A DNA stretch of 64,000 bases from Pseudomonas helvetica (lineage in GTDB: Bacteria; Pseudomonadota; Gammaproteobacteria; Pseudomonadales; Pseudomonadaceae), in the NCBI RefSeq assembly GCF_039908645.1, contig NZ_CP150917.1:3545501-3609500 (forward strand). The letters are read 5' to 3'. Below the pieces are notes generated by a model. The model was not told where the DNA came from. It was given only the letters and a program-made list of their open reading frames with translations, and did no database searches. Positions 1 through 8,758 of this stretch are shown one piece after another. Numbering within the stretch: the first letter of the stretch is position 1; each line of letters opens with the position of its first letter. A program made the translations under genes and the position numbers.

Positions 1-678
1 GGCCCAATTGGCGATGACGACTGCGCCGACGATACCCATCACCGGGTCCAGCCAGACCCAACCCAGATAACGACCAGCCAACAACGCAGCGATTGCCAGC
101 ACGGAAGTCATCGCATCGGCCAGCACATGGACATAAGCCGAACGCAGATTGTTGTCGTGATGATGACCGTGACCGTGACCGTGACCGTGACCGTGGTCAT
201 GATGCGCAGAGTTGCCGGCCAGTAAAAGCGCGCTGACGATGTTCACGGCCAGGCCCACTACGGCGATCAGTGTTGCTTCGGTGAAAGCCACGGTAGTCGG
301 TTGAAACAGCCGCATGATGGACTCTGCGGCAATGACGATCGAGACCAGCCCCAGCACCATGGCCGAGGCGAAGCCCGCCAGATCCCCTACTTTGCCCGTA
401 CCAAAACTGTAGCGCGCATTACCGGCGTTTCGTCTGGCAAACCCGTAGGCGATTGCGGTAATGCCCAGCGCACCAACGTGGGTGGCCATATGGAAACCGT
501 CCGCCAACAGTGCCATCGAACCGGTGATGTAACCGGCGACAATCTCGCCAACCATCATGACGAACGTCAGCGCAACGACCCACAGCGTGCGTCTGGCATT
601 CTCATCATGGGTGGCACCCAGGAACATGTGATCGTGGGAATAACGTGAAACCTGAGGTGTACTGCGCATGGGTTGCAT
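1..678 (-). CDS. dmeF: Cation diffusion facilitator DmeF-like Co2+/Ni2+ exporter (3' end outside window)
   Basis: This inner-membrane metal/proton antiporter would export cobalt or nickel from the cytoplasm. The frame is open from the ATG at 678 to base 1, giving 226 codons, so the C-terminus is missing. Several hydrophobic helices are visible, with the CDF signature HxxxD (ALLADGFHM) in the second and HVLADAMTS in a later one. Between them lies a His-Gly loop written by a GACCGT-type hexamer repeat near 165-205, typical of DmeF/CzcD metal-sensing loops. The ATG follows dmeR by 5 bp with GAAGGTC as ribosome site, so both are one transcript. Metal choice is inferred from the DmeR neighbour; zinc cannot be excluded. 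Confidence 0.85.
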   Translation of the reverse strand, partial: MQPMRSTPQVSRYSHDHMFLGATHDENARRTLWVVALTFVMMVGEIVAGYITGSMALLADGFHMATHVGALGITAIAYGFARRNAGNARYSFGTGKVGDLAGFASAMVLGLVSIVIAAESIMRLFQPTTVAFTEATLIAVVGLAVNIVSALLLAGNSAHHDHGHGHGHGHGHHHDNNLRSAYVHVLADAMTSVLAIAALLAGRYLGWVWLDPVMGIVGAVVIANWA

Positions 679-683
679 GACCT

Positions 684-959
684 TCAATTTGAATAACGAC
701 GAATGGCTTGCAGCAACTCTTCAAGACCTTCGGCGCGTTCTTGATCGCTGAGCTCGGGGCTGGCCACGTGTTCACGGGCGTGGGCTTCGATGAACTGGTC
801 CATCAGACCGTTGACCGCGCCACGGATTGCCGCGACCAGATGCAGGGTCTTGGCGCAGTCGGCTTCCGACTCCAATGCCCGCTCGACGGCTTGAACCTGG
901 CCGGCGATACGACGAACCCGCTTCAGCAGATCGTCCTTGTGTTCGTGAATGTGCGACAT
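684..959 (-). CDS. dmeR: Metal-sensing repressor DmeR (CsoR/RcnR/FrmR family)
   Basis: A 91-residue all-helical tetrameric repressor that releases DNA on binding metal. With the start at the second ATG (959), the metal positions are His3, Cys35, His60 and His64, which are the exact positions of the Ni/Co sensor RcnR; this is why that start is preferred over the ATG at 965. The core AAIRGAVNGLM is the family hallmark. It is the first gene of a dmeR-dmeF operon and the G-rich operator lies over its own ribosome site, so it should be autoregulated. An FrmR formaldehyde sensor is unlikely because the His set fits RcnR/DmeR. Confidence 0.88.
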   Translation of the reverse strand: MSHIHEHKDDLLKRVRRIAGQVQAVERALESEADCAKTLHLVAAIRGAVNGLMDQFIEAHAREHVASPELSDQERAEGLEELLQAIRRYSN

Positions 960-963
960 ACCC

Positions 964-980
964 ATACCCCCTATACCTAT
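964..980 (-). promoter_or_regulatory. Probable DmeR operator overlapping the dmeR ribosome binding site
   Basis: On the minus strand a run of five G is flanked by TATA-type halves (ATAGGTATAGGGGGTAT). A G/C-tract flanked by AT inverted repeats is the known operator type of RcnR/DmeR proteins. It sits just upstream of the dmeR start. Confidence 0.55.
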
Positions 981-1160
981 CTACGGAAAGAATAGTCGTC
1001 GTTCACGTCAATATTGGCAACCCTGCATTCACCCAATGGTCATGGGATATGCCGCGGAACAGCGCTAGAACAAGTTGAGTTTGTTTCAGGGGCCGCGTCG
1101 ACCTGTACTCTTGAACGTTCCTGCTTGCGCAGTCGCCCTATCCCGATCAAAGGAATGTCA

Positions 1161-2465
1161 ATGAGTGCAAATTTTTCAGGCATTACGTGGGGCTTTCCCG
1201 GCATCGACCGGCGCCTGCTGAAAGTGCAATTCAGTTTTTTGCTGATGGTTCTGGGAGGACGGTGCAATCAACTGGCGGTGGCCTGGTGGACCTTGCAGGA
1301 AACAGGCTCTGCGCTCTATTTCGCCAACATGATTGCCTGTTCCATCGCGGCAGAGGTGTTAGCCAAGCCTCTGCTGGGATGGCTGGGGGACAAGTACAAC
1401 AAAATCCTGATCATCAAGCTGGCCTCATGCATCAGCCTGCTGACAGCGCTGTTGATGGTGGTGCTGTCCGCCACGGGGTCGTTCAACCCCTGGACCGTGG
1501 GCGCGCTGATGATGATCAGCAGTGCGATCGTCGGCGTGCGTGACCCTCTCCAGGCGTCGATCATTCCTTTGTTTGCAGACGACGATAAAGTCTCCCCGGC
1601 CTTTCGGACCAAAAGCGTGATGTCGTCCTTTTCCATTCTGCTGGGGCCGGTGTTGGCCAGCGGGCTGATTTACAGGTTCGGTATCACCTTCGCCTTTGCC
1701 GCCGACTTTTTTGCGATTCTCATCGCAGGGACGTTGATCGCGACCATCCCGAGCCACATCGGTGCCACTGGCCAAGACGAAAAAGCCCCGGGTGCCAGTG
1801 GCTTCAGCATGATCTATTCCGGCTTCAAAGTGGTTTACGGAGTGAAAGTCGAGTTTTACCTGGCCATCATTGCAATGCTGATCAACTTTGCCCTGTTTCC
1901 GTTCTTCACCATCCTGATCCCTCTGTACGTAAAGGACGTCATCCAGTACCCGGTCACTTACATCGGTCTTCTGGATTCGTGCTTCGGGCTGGGCATTCTG
2001 GCGGGCAGTTACAAGATCATCGGCTGGTTATCCGACCGGGTCCCCCGTGACATGTGTGTGTCCGCAGGTTTTGCATTACTGGGGGGCAATCTGGTGGCAG
2101 TCGGCACCGTTTCATCGTCGTTCATCGTGCCCGTGGCCTTCTTCTGCGGCGGCGTCGGCCTGATGTTGATCAACATCCCCACCTCCGCTGTGAGGTTGCT
2201 GGCGACGCCAAAGCTCCATCGCAACCGGATTTTTGCCACGGTTTCATTTCTGTCTGCGGCGGCTAGCCCCTTGGGCAGTTTCGCGATGAATACCCTGATC
2301 GCCTATCTGGGGGTTGCACTGACAATCACGCTGCTGGGCGTCATGGTGCTGCTGTTGTCTCTGCTGGTCTTTCTGGTACCCGACTTCAAAACGTTCATGC
2401 GTTCCCAGGATACGCAGCTCAATGATGCCTATCTGGACAAATACCCTGAAGCGTTTGCGCACTGA
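1161..2465 (+). CDS. Major facilitator superfamily transporter
   Basis: A 434-residue inner-membrane carrier with about 12 hydrophobic helices. The loop between helices 2 and 3 reads GWLGDKYNK, the MFS motif A, and a second copy (GWLSDRVPR) lies after helix 8. The start at 1161 is chosen because AAGGA sits 6 bases upstream; the ATG at 1155 has no room for a ribosome site. The overall look is that of exporters related to macrolide-efflux proteins, but the substrate is unknown. It is transcribed away from dmeR and is followed by a broken LysR fragment, so it may be a later arrival at this site. Confidence 0.8.
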   Translation: MSANFSGITWGFPGIDRRLLKVQFSFLLMVLGGRCNQLAVAWWTLQETGSALYFANMIACSIAAEVLAKPLLGWLGDKYNKILIIKLASCISLLTALLMVVLSATGSFNPWTVGALMMISSAIVGVRDPLQASIIPLFADDDKVSPAFRTKSVMSSFSILLGPVLASGLIYRFGITFAFAADFFAILIAGTLIATIPSHIGATGQDEKAPGASGFSMIYSGFKVVYGVKVEFYLAIIAMLINFALFPFFTILIPLYVKDVIQYPVTYIGLLDSCFGLGILAGSYKIIGWLSDRVPRDMCVSAGFALLGGNLVAVGTVSSSFIVPVAFFCGGVGLMLINIPTSAVRLLATPKLHRNRIFATVSFLSAAASPLGSFAMNTLIAYLGVALTITLLGVMVLLLSLLVFLVPDFKTFMRSQDTQLNDAYLDKYPEAFAH

Positions 2466-2498
2466 CGTGCTTCGCCATGCCTCTGCCTCTTACAAACG

Positions 2499-2640
2499 GA
2501 GTTGCCTTTCACTATGCCGGACTTCAAGGGCCGATCTGAAATCCGCTCTACCCCGATCGCCGCTACCGACCGTTGCGTGCGCGGTTGCTCACCGAGTTTC
2601 TCAGCGAGCGAGTCAGCCAGTTGCCGGGGTTCGAGGCGTA
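2499..2640 (+). pseudogene. Remnant of the C-terminal end of a LysR-type regulator
   Basis: No intact gene is present, but two adjacent frames read like the end of a LysR effector domain. The first gives ELPFTMPDFKGRSEIRS (about 2499-2549), matching the usual LVPVLPDF segment. A shift of one frame near 2549 then gives YPDRRYRPLRARLLTEF and more, ending in TAA at 2638-2640, matching the usual YPxRRYLPxxVRxFxDFL ending. Only about 45 codons survive and the upstream part has been lost or replaced. Confidence 0.6.
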
Positions 2641-2647
2641 ACAGTGG

Positions 2648-2986
2648 TCAGTCGTCGCGGGTCAGCACTTCGAGCAATTCAATCTCGAAAACCAGGTTGG
2701 AATTGGGCGGGATGGCGCCCATCGAGCGCTCGCCATACCCCAGGTGTGCCGGCACCAGCAACTTGCGCTTGCCGCCGACCTTCATACCCATCAAGCCCTG
2801 ATCCCAGCCCTTGATCACTCGGCCGGTGCCGATCACACATTGGAAGGGCTTACCGCGCTCCCAGGAAGAATCGAACGGCGTACCGTCCTCCAGAAAACCG
2901 CGGTACTGAGTGGTAATCAAGGCGCCTTTGACGGCGACTTTGCCGTCACCCAGTTCAAGGTCGATGACCTGCAATTCTTCGTTCAT
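2648..2986 (-). CDS. FKBP-type peptidyl-prolyl cis-trans isomerase
   Basis: A 112-residue single-domain immunophilin that speeds prolyl bond isomerisation during folding. Recognisable family segments are DGTPFDSSW, VIKGWDQGL, GGKRKLLVP, LGYGE and IPPNSNLVFEIELL, which build the whole FKBP fold, so the protein is complete. No signal peptide is seen, so it is cytoplasmic. The start at 2986 has a GAGAG ribosome site; a longer frame upstream (to 3055) lacks one. It converges on the MFS gene side and is 100 bases downstream of the rcnB-like gene. Confidence 0.9.
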   Translation of the reverse strand: MNEELQVIDLELGDGKVAVKGALITTQYRGFLEDGTPFDSSWERGKPFQCVIGTGRVIKGWDQGLMGMKVGGKRKLLVPAHLGYGERSMGAIPPNSNLVFEIELLEVLTRDD

Positions 2987-3086
2987 TACTGCTCTCTCGT
3001 TCGCGGTGACCGTAAACACGGTCCGCGTTTTCTCAGATTTTGCCTTGCAGGGCAATGCCGTTGAAGACGCTGGTGTGGGCAGCGGT

Positions 3087-3395
3087 TCAACGCTCTATCG
3101 GCATGACCGCCAGAATCTGCCCGTTGGTGGTCTGCACCAGCATGTACTTGTCGTTGATTTGCACCCACTGGCTCTGACTTTGCGGGGTATTCAAGCCGCG
3201 TCTTTTCCAGTCGACCAGGGCTTTTTCGCTGCGGGTGTAGACGTCCGGCGCCTGGTCGCCGACGTGCAGGTTGCGGGCATTGATTGGCGCCGACTGGACG
3301 ATGGTTTGCAGGGTATCGGCGGCCAGGACCGTCGGGCAGATAACTGCAAGACTCACAAGCACCGCCATGGCAGCCAGATTTCTTTGACGCAGCAT
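3087..3395 (-). CDS. RcnB-like small periplasmic protein
   Basis: This 102-residue protein has a cleavable signal peptide ending near VLAADT (residues 1-26), so the mature form is periplasmic. The mature part has the RcnB-type motif: ALVDWKRRGL, then a proline-containing link, WVQINDKYMLVQ and a final IL-V segment. In E. coli RcnB helps nickel/cobalt balance, but many proteins with this fold have unknown roles. Its closeness to dmeRF is suggestive of metal homeostasis only by inference. Confidence 0.7.
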   Translation of the reverse strand: MLRQRNLAAMAVLVSLAVICPTVLAADTLQTIVQSAPINARNLHVGDQAPDVYTRSEKALVDWKRRGLNTPQSQSQWVQINDKYMLVQTTNGQILAVMPIER

Positions 3396-3636
3396 CGGTA
3401 TTTCTCCAGTGAATGGGTGACACCCGCTCTAGGACCGCCATTGCGTCCGGTCATTCGAAACGCTCACACCTCACTGTAGCGATGATTCTGCGATTGATCT
3501 CACCGCAGTGATAATCCATACGCATCAATGGATGTTAAATATGCACTTATCATATCGATCGACCTGCCCCAGTATCCGGCCTTAATAATATCCATGCGCC
3601 ACGTTGCGCATGTCATAAAAGCGCGGGAGACACAAC

Positions 3637-4941
3637 ATGCAGGCTACAACCCATCCGCCAGCGACATCCGCTCGCAGCAAAGTCAGTGCAATTTTCCGGG
3701 TCACCTCGGGCAACTTCCTGGAACAGTTCGACTTCTTCCTCTTCGGTTTCTACGCCACCTATATTGCGGCGGCGTTCTTCCCTGCCAGCAGCGAATTCGC
3801 CTCGCTGATGATGACCTTCGCAGTGTTTGGCGCAGGTTTTCTGATGCGTCCTTTGGGCGCGGTGATTCTTGGTGCCTACATCGATGATGTCGGCCGCCGC
3901 AAAGGGTTGATCGTCACCCTGTCGATCATGGCCAGCGGCACGATTCTGATTGTGCTGGTGCCCGGCTACGAGACCATCGGTCTGTTCGCTCCGGCGCTGG
4001 TGTTGATCGGCCGTCTGCTTCAAGGCTTCTCCGCCGGTGCGGAACTGGGCGGCGTGTCGGTGTACCTGGCGGAAATCGCCACGCCGGGCCGCAAGGGCTT
4101 TTTCACCAGTTGGCAGTCGGCCAGCCAGCAAGTGGCGATCGTCGTTGCTGCGGCGCTGGGCTATGCGCTGAACCAATGGATGCCGGCGACAGTGGTTGCC
4201 GACTGGGGCTGGCGCATTCCGTTTTTCGTCGGTTGCATGATCGTGCCGTTTATTTTCCTGCTGCGGCGCAGCCTTGAAGAAACCGCAGAGTTCACCGCCC
4301 GCCGCCACCGCCCAAGCATGCGTCAGGTGTTCGGCACCTTGCTGCAAAACTGGCAGATCGTGATCGCCGGGATGCTGATGGTGGCGCTGACCACCACCGC
4401 GTTTTACCTGATCACCGTGTACGCGCCGACCTTTGGCAAAATCGTGCTGCACCTGAGCACTTCCGATGCGCTACTGGTGACCTTGCTGGTCGGCGTGTCG
4501 AACTTCTGCTGGCTACCACTGGGTGGCGCACTGTCGGACCGCATCGGTCGGCGCCCGGTGCTGGTGGCGATGACCCTGCTGACCTTGGCCACGGCCTACC
4601 CGGCATTGACGTATCTGGTCCAGGCACCGAGCTTCATCAACATGCTGTTGGTGCTGCTGTGGTTGTCGTTCATCTACGGTTTGTACAACGGCGCCATGGT
4701 TGCAGCGCTGACCGAAATCATGCCGGTGGAAGTCCGCGTGGCCGGTTTCTCCCTGGCCTACAGCCTGGCGACCGCAGTATTCGGCGGCTTCACCCCGGCG
4801 ATTTCGACCTTCCTGATTCAGTACTCCGGCGACAAAGCCGCCCCCGGTTACTGGATGAGTTTCGCCGCGCTGTGTGCGTTGTGCGCAACGCTGTACCTGT
4901 ACCGGCGCTCGACCGGTCGTTTACAAGTCGCCGTGCAATAA
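3637..4941 (+). CDS. MHS-family MFS organic acid:H+ symporter (citrate/tricarballylate type)
   Basis: A 434-residue 12-helix symporter. The start [21 protein letters not shown] is typical of the citrate and tricarballylate branch of metabolite:H+ symporters. Motif A-like [12 protein letters not shown] lies near residue 82 and [13 protein letters not shown] near residue 293. RBS GCGGGAG precedes the ATG. A binding-protein gene follows 25 bases later and a LysR regulator faces the pair, suggesting an inducible uptake operon for a di- or tricarboxylate. The exact substrate cannot be read from the sequence. Confidence 0.83.
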   Translation: MQATTHPPATSARSKVSAIFRVTSGNFLEQFDFFLFGFYATYIAAAFFPASSEFASLMMTFAVFGAGFLMRPLGAVILGAYIDDVGRRKGLIVTLSIMASGTILIVLVPGYETIGLFAPALVLIGRLLQGFSAGAELGGVSVYLAEIATPGRKGFFTSWQSASQQVAIVVAAALGYALNQWMPATVVADWGWRIPFFVGCMIVPFIFLLRRSLEETAEFTARRHRPSMRQVFGTLLQNWQIVIAGMLMVALTTTAFYLITVYAPTFGKIVLHLSTSDALLVTLLVGVSNFCWLPLGGALSDRIGRRPVLVAMTLLTLATAYPALTYLVQAPSFINMLLVLLWLSFIYGLYNGAMVAALTEIMPVEVRVAGFSLAYSLATAVFGGFTPAISTFLIQYSGDKAAPGYWMSFAALCALCATLYLYRRSTGRLQVAVQ

Positions 4942-4966
4942 GCCAACCCCAGACAGAGAGGTATCG

Positions 4967-5743
4967 ATGAAAAAATTACTGAACCTTGCGGCGCTGACCC
5001 TGATCGGCGCCCTGGGCCTGAGCAGCGTTGCCCAGGCTGAAGAGCTGCACGTGATGACCTCCGGTGGCTTCACAGCCGCCTATAAAGTGCTAGGTCCGAA
5101 GTTCGCCGCCGCCACCGGCAACACGCTCGATACGGCGCTTGGCCCGTCGATGGGCAAGGCGCCTGAAGCGATCCCCAACCGGTTGGCCCGTGGCGAGCAC
5201 GCCGATGTGGTGATCATGGTCGGCTACGCCCTGGATGAGTTGATCAAGCAAGGCAAGGTCTTGCCCGGGTCACGGGTTGAACTGGCCGATTCGAGGATTG
5301 GCCTGGTGGTGCGCGAGGGTGCGGCGAAGCCGGATATCAGCTCGGTCGAAGGGCTGAAGACGACATTGCTCAATGCCAAATCCGTGGCCTACTCCGACAG
5401 CGCCAGCGGCGTGTACATCCAGGATCAGCTGTTCAAGCGCCTGGGGATCGAGCCGCAGCTCAAAGCCAAATCGACCATGGTGCCGAAAATTCCGGTGGCT
5501 TCGGTGGTTGCCACGGGCGACTACCAATTGGGCTTTCAACAGGTCAGTGAATTGCTCCCGGTGCCCGGCGTGACCTTCGTCGGCAAGATTCCGGAATCCG
5601 TGCAGTCAGTGACACGCTTCGCCGCCGGCATTCCGGTTGGTGCGCAACATCCGGTGCAAGCCAAAGCCTTGCTCGAATACCTCGCCTCCCCGGCCGCCCA
5701 GCCAGATGTCAAGGCAACCGGACTGGACTCGGTCAGCCGTTAA
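4967..5743 (+). CDS. Periplasmic substrate-binding protein (type 2 fold, ModA-like)
   Basis: A 258-residue exported protein. A signal peptide ending SSVAQA-EE is clear at residues 1-24, followed by the start of a type-2 periplasmic binding fold (LHVMTSGGFTAAYKVLGPKF) as in molybdate-binding-like proteins. AGAGAGG lies 6 bases before the ATG at 4967. It lacks neighbouring ABC permease or ATPase genes; instead it is paired with the MFS symporter just upstream, an unusual pairing for a binding protein. It may scavenge or sense the same organic acid, or have a non-transport role. Confidence 0.78.
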   Translation: MKKLLNLAALTLIGALGLSSVAQAEELHVMTSGGFTAAYKVLGPKFAAATGNTLDTALGPSMGKAPEAIPNRLARGEHADVVIMVGYALDELIKQGKVLPGSRVELADSRIGLVVREGAAKPDISSVEGLKTTLLNAKSVAYSDSASGVYIQDQLFKRLGIEPQLKAKSTMVPKIPVASVVATGDYQLGFQQVSELLPVPGVTFVGKIPESVQSVTRFAAGIPVGAQHPVQAKALLEYLASPAAQPDVKATGLDSVSR

Positions 5744-5750
5744 GCCTGAT

Positions 5751-5782
5751 ACCGGCCTCAGCCAATCCAGGCTGAGGCCGGT
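5751..5782. terminator. Bidirectional terminator hairpin inside the LysR 3' end
   Basis: A perfect 13-bp stem (ACCGGCCTCAGCC with its complement) closes a 6-base loop AATCCA. It lies 7 bases after the binding-protein stop, and the stop codon and last codons of the convergent LysR gene are part of it. Confidence 0.8.
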
Positions 5783-6675
5783 TTGACCTTCATTTCAATA
5801 ATCAGCCGTTCCAGCTCCAGCGCCGCCGGCGTCAGCGTCCGTCCCCGACGCTTGAGCAGGCCGACGCTGCGCATCACTTGCGGATCCGTCAGCGGTACGT
5901 GAGTCAGAATCGGGTGGTCACTGCCGGGCATCGCCATCAACGGCACCGCAGCAATACCCAGCCCGGCTTCAACCAGACCGATCATAGTGGTGACGTGTCG
6001 GGTTTCGCAGATGCTCTGACGCGCCGGCACAATCCCGCTCAACGCCTGATCCAGCAGGAAGCGATTGCCCGACGTCTTGTCGAGGGAGATGTAATCCTGC
6101 TGGTACAGCTCGCTCCAGCTCACGCTTGCGCGGTTGGCCAAGGCGTGATCGCGTCGGCAAGCGACCACATAACGCTCCTGCACCAGCGGTTCGAACTCGA
6201 CGTCGGCCTCCAGCGTGCCCATGAAACTCAAGCCGAAATCCGCCTCGCCATTGACCACTGCGCTCAGCACGTCATGGGCGCTGGAGTCGAGCACCTTGAC
6301 CTTGATTCGTGGAAATCGCTGATGGTATTGGGCGACCACCCGCGGCATGAAGTAATAGGCCGCCGATGGCACGCAGGCCACAGTGACATAGCCCAAACGG
6401 GTCGACGCCACATCGCTGATCCCCAGCAACGCCACATCCAGGTCATCCAGCAACCGGTCGACACTCGGCGCAAACGCGCGCCCTGCCTGGGTCAGGCTAA
6501 CGCGGCGAGTGGTGCGCTCGAACAGTTTGACGCCCAGTGCGTCTTCGAGCTTTTCAATCCGTCGACTCAGCGCCGGCTGGGAGATGCGCACCGCGTCGGC
6601 GGCCTTGCGAAAGCTGCCCTGCTCGACCACGGCGCGAAAAGCCTGCAAGTCATTCAGGTCGAAGTTGATGGCCAT
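5758..6675 (-). CDS. LysR-type transcriptional regulator
   Basis: A 305-residue regulator with an N-terminal winged helix-turn-helix (QAFRAVVEQGSFRKAADAV, SQPALSRRIEKLE) and a C-terminal effector domain. The ATG at 6675 is preferred over the GTG at 6684 as GAG lies 9 bases upstream. It converges on the symporter/binding-protein operon and shares a terminator with it, so it is the likely regulator of those genes, although LysR proteins more often lie divergent from their targets. The Kef antiporter diverges from its other side. Confidence 0.85.
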   Translation of the reverse strand: MAINFDLNDLQAFRAVVEQGSFRKAADAVRISQPALSRRIEKLEDALGVKLFERTTRRVSLTQAGRAFAPSVDRLLDDLDVALLGISDVASTRLGYVTVACVPSAAYYFMPRVVAQYHQRFPRIKVKVLDSSAHDVLSAVVNGEADFGLSFMGTLEADVEFEPLVQERYVVACRRDHALANRASVSWSELYQQDYISLDKTSGNRFLLDQALSGIVPARQSICETRHVTTMIGLVEAGLGIAAVPLMAMPGSDHPILTHVPLTDPQVMRSVGLLKRRGRTLTPAALELERLIIEMKVKPASAWIG

Positions 6676-6870
6676 GAAGCGCACTCAGCGGCAAACGAAT
6701 TGATCAGCTTATCCTATGAATGTAACAAACTGATGCAAAATGTAACGCGAAAATCCGCAATAGACGGCACTCATGACTGACTGACGCCGGCCCAGCCTTT
6801 ATCCTTGTCGCCTTTCCAACCCATGATTGTCTGCAATTTTTGTTGTTCGACGTTTTCCCAGGAGTAAGCC

Positions 6871-8679
6871 ATGCCCCATGAAGGCAACCTGTTGCAAGCC
6901 GCTGTCGTCTTTCTGTTCGCGGCGGTGCTCACCGTGCCTTTGGCCAAACGCCTGCAACTGGGCGCGGTGTTGGGCTATCTGCTGGCCGGCGTCATCATCG
7001 GGCCGTCGGTGCTGGGGTTGATCGGCAACCCGCAAAGTGTCAGCCATATTTCCGAGCTCGGCGTGGTGTTGCTGCTGTTCATCATTGGTCTTGAGCTGTC
7101 TCCGCGACGGTTATGGGTGATGCGCAAAGCGGTGTTTGGCGTCGGTCTGGCGCAAGTGCTGCTGACCGGTTCGGTGATCGGCGTGCTGGCGTTCTACGTG
7201 TTCGGCCAGGCGCTCAATAGCGCGATCGTGCTCGGCCTGGGGCTGGCGTTGTCGTCCACCGCCTTCGGTCTGCAAAGCCTGGCTGAGCGCAAGGAACTGA
7301 CCAGCCCGCACGGACGGCTGGCGTTTGCGATTCTGCTGTTTCAGGACATCGCCGCGATCCCGCTGATCGCCATGGTGCCGCTGCTCGCCGGCGGCGATCA
7401 CACCTCGACCGCCGCTGAAGATTTGAACCATGTCCTGCGGGTGCTCGGCAGCATCGCAGTGGTGGTGATTGGCGGGCGTTACCTGTTGCGACCGGTGTTT
7501 CGTGTGGTCGCCAAAACCGGCCTGCCGGAAGTCTCGACCGCCACCGCGCTGCTGGTGGTGATCGGCACTGCATGGCTGATGGACCTGGTCGGCGTGTCGA
7601 TGGCACTCGGCGCATTCCTCGCCGGCTTGCTGCTGGCGGACTCGGAATACCGCCATGAACTGGAAGCGCAAATCGAACCGTTCAAGGGCCTGCTGCTGGG
7701 GCTGTTTTTCATCAGCGTCGGCATGGGCGCCAACATCAGCCTGCTGTTCAGCGCCCCAGCGACGGTGCTGGGCCTGACCTTGCTGCTGATCATGCTCAAG
7801 CTGCCGATGCTGTTTGTCGTCGGGCGACTGGCCGGAGGTTTGAATCGGCTGAGTGCGCTGCGCTTGGGCATCGTGCTGGCGGCGGGTGGTGAATTTGCGT
7901 TCGTGGTGTTCAAGATCGGCCGCGACCAAGGCCTGTTCGACCCACGGATGTACGACCTTCAGGTGCTGACCATCACCCTGTCGATGGCCGTGACCCCGCT
8001 GTTGCTGCTGATGTGCGGCCGACTGGTGAAATCGAAAGTCCAGCCCGTTGCCGTGCCGCCGCACCTGCGTGAAATCGACACTGACGCCCCGCGCGTAGTC
8101 ATCGCCGGCCTGGGCCGTATGGGACAGATCGTCGCGCGGATCCTGCGGGCACAGAAAATCCAGTTCGTCGCCCTCGACACCTCGGTGGAAACCATCGAGC
8201 TGTCGCGCAGTTTTGGCGGTGTGCCGGTGTTCTATGGCGATCCGATGCGCCCGGAAATACTCCATGCGGCCAAGGTCGGGCAGGCGGAATACTTTGTGAT
8301 TGCCACCGATGACCCGGACACCAACATCAAGACCGCCGAACTGGTGCGCAAACTCTACCCGCACATGAAAATCATCGCCCGTGCGCGTAACCGTCAGCAC
8401 GTGCACCGGTTGGTCGACCTCGGCGCCGAGGCGATCCGCGAAACCTACTATTCCAGCCTGGAAATGAGCCGCCGGACCCTGCTCGGTCTGGGCCTGAGCC
8501 AAACCCAGGCCGACGCCCGCATCGAGCGTTTCAAGCATCACGACGAACAAGTGCTCGAAGCCCAGCACGCGATCTACGACGATGCCGCGAAAGTCATGCA
8601 AAGCGCCCAGGAAGCCCGAGCCGAACTGGCGCGGTTGTTCGAGGCGGATCGGATTGAGGAAGAGACGGTCAAACCTTGA
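6871..8679 (+). CDS. Kef-type K+/H+ antiporter (CPA2 family, KefB/KefC-like)
   Basis: A 602-residue glutathione-gated-type potassium efflux system. Residues 1-380 form a membrane domain of about 12-13 helices (AGVIIGPSVLG, LLFIIGLELS, LFQDIAAIPL, ISVGMGANISL). After a cytoplasmic linker comes a TrkA-N/RCK nucleotide-binding domain at about 405-520 (VVIAGLGRMGQIVARIL, ATDDPDTN). A charged helical tail ends the protein. RBS AGGAG stands 6 bases from the ATG. No kefF/kefG ancillary oxidoreductase gene lies next to it. Confidence 0.9.
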   Translation: MPHEGNLLQAAVVFLFAAVLTVPLAKRLQLGAVLGYLLAGVIIGPSVLGLIGNPQSVSHISELGVVLLLFIIGLELSPRRLWVMRKAVFGVGLAQVLLTGSVIGVLAFYVFGQALNSAIVLGLGLALSSTAFGLQSLAERKELTSPHGRLAFAILLFQDIAAIPLIAMVPLLAGGDHTSTAAEDLNHVLRVLGSIAVVVIGGRYLLRPVFRVVAKTGLPEVSTATALLVVIGTAWLMDLVGVSMALGAFLAGLLLADSEYRHELEAQIEPFKGLLLGLFFISVGMGANISLLFSAPATVLGLTLLLIMLKLPMLFVVGRLAGGLNRLSALRLGIVLAAGGEFAFVVFKIGRDQGLFDPRMYDLQVLTITLSMAVTPLLLLMCGRLVKSKVQPVAVPPHLREIDTDAPRVVIAGLGRMGQIVARILRAQKIQFVALDTSVETIELSRSFGGVPVFYGDPMRPEILHAAKVGQAEYFVIATDDPDTNIKTAELVRKLYPHMKIIARARNRQHVHRLVDLGAEAIRETYYSSLEMSRRTLLGLGLSQTQADARIERFKHHDEQVLEAQHAIYDDAAKVMQSAQEARAELARLFEADRIEEETVKP

Positions 8680-8685
8680 AGCAAA

Positions 8686-8731
8686 AAAAGATCGCGTTCC
8701 CCGTGGGAACCGCCGCAGGCCGCGATCTTTT
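8686..8731. terminator. Hairpin terminator / AAAAGATCGCG repeat
   Basis: AAAAGATCGCG at 8686-8696 pairs with CGCGATCTTTT at 8721-8731, 7 bases after the antiporter stop. An A-run on the left and T-run on the right allow it to work on both strands. This AAAAGATCGC sequence is common between pseudomonad genes. Confidence 0.7.
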
Positions 8732-8758
8732 GCTCTGAAATGTTGAAAGGAATCCACG

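Noticed and set aside
163..204. GACCGT/GGTCAC hexamer repeat resembling a microsatellite
   Set aside because: It is in frame within dmeF and encodes the His-Gly metal loop expected in this family.
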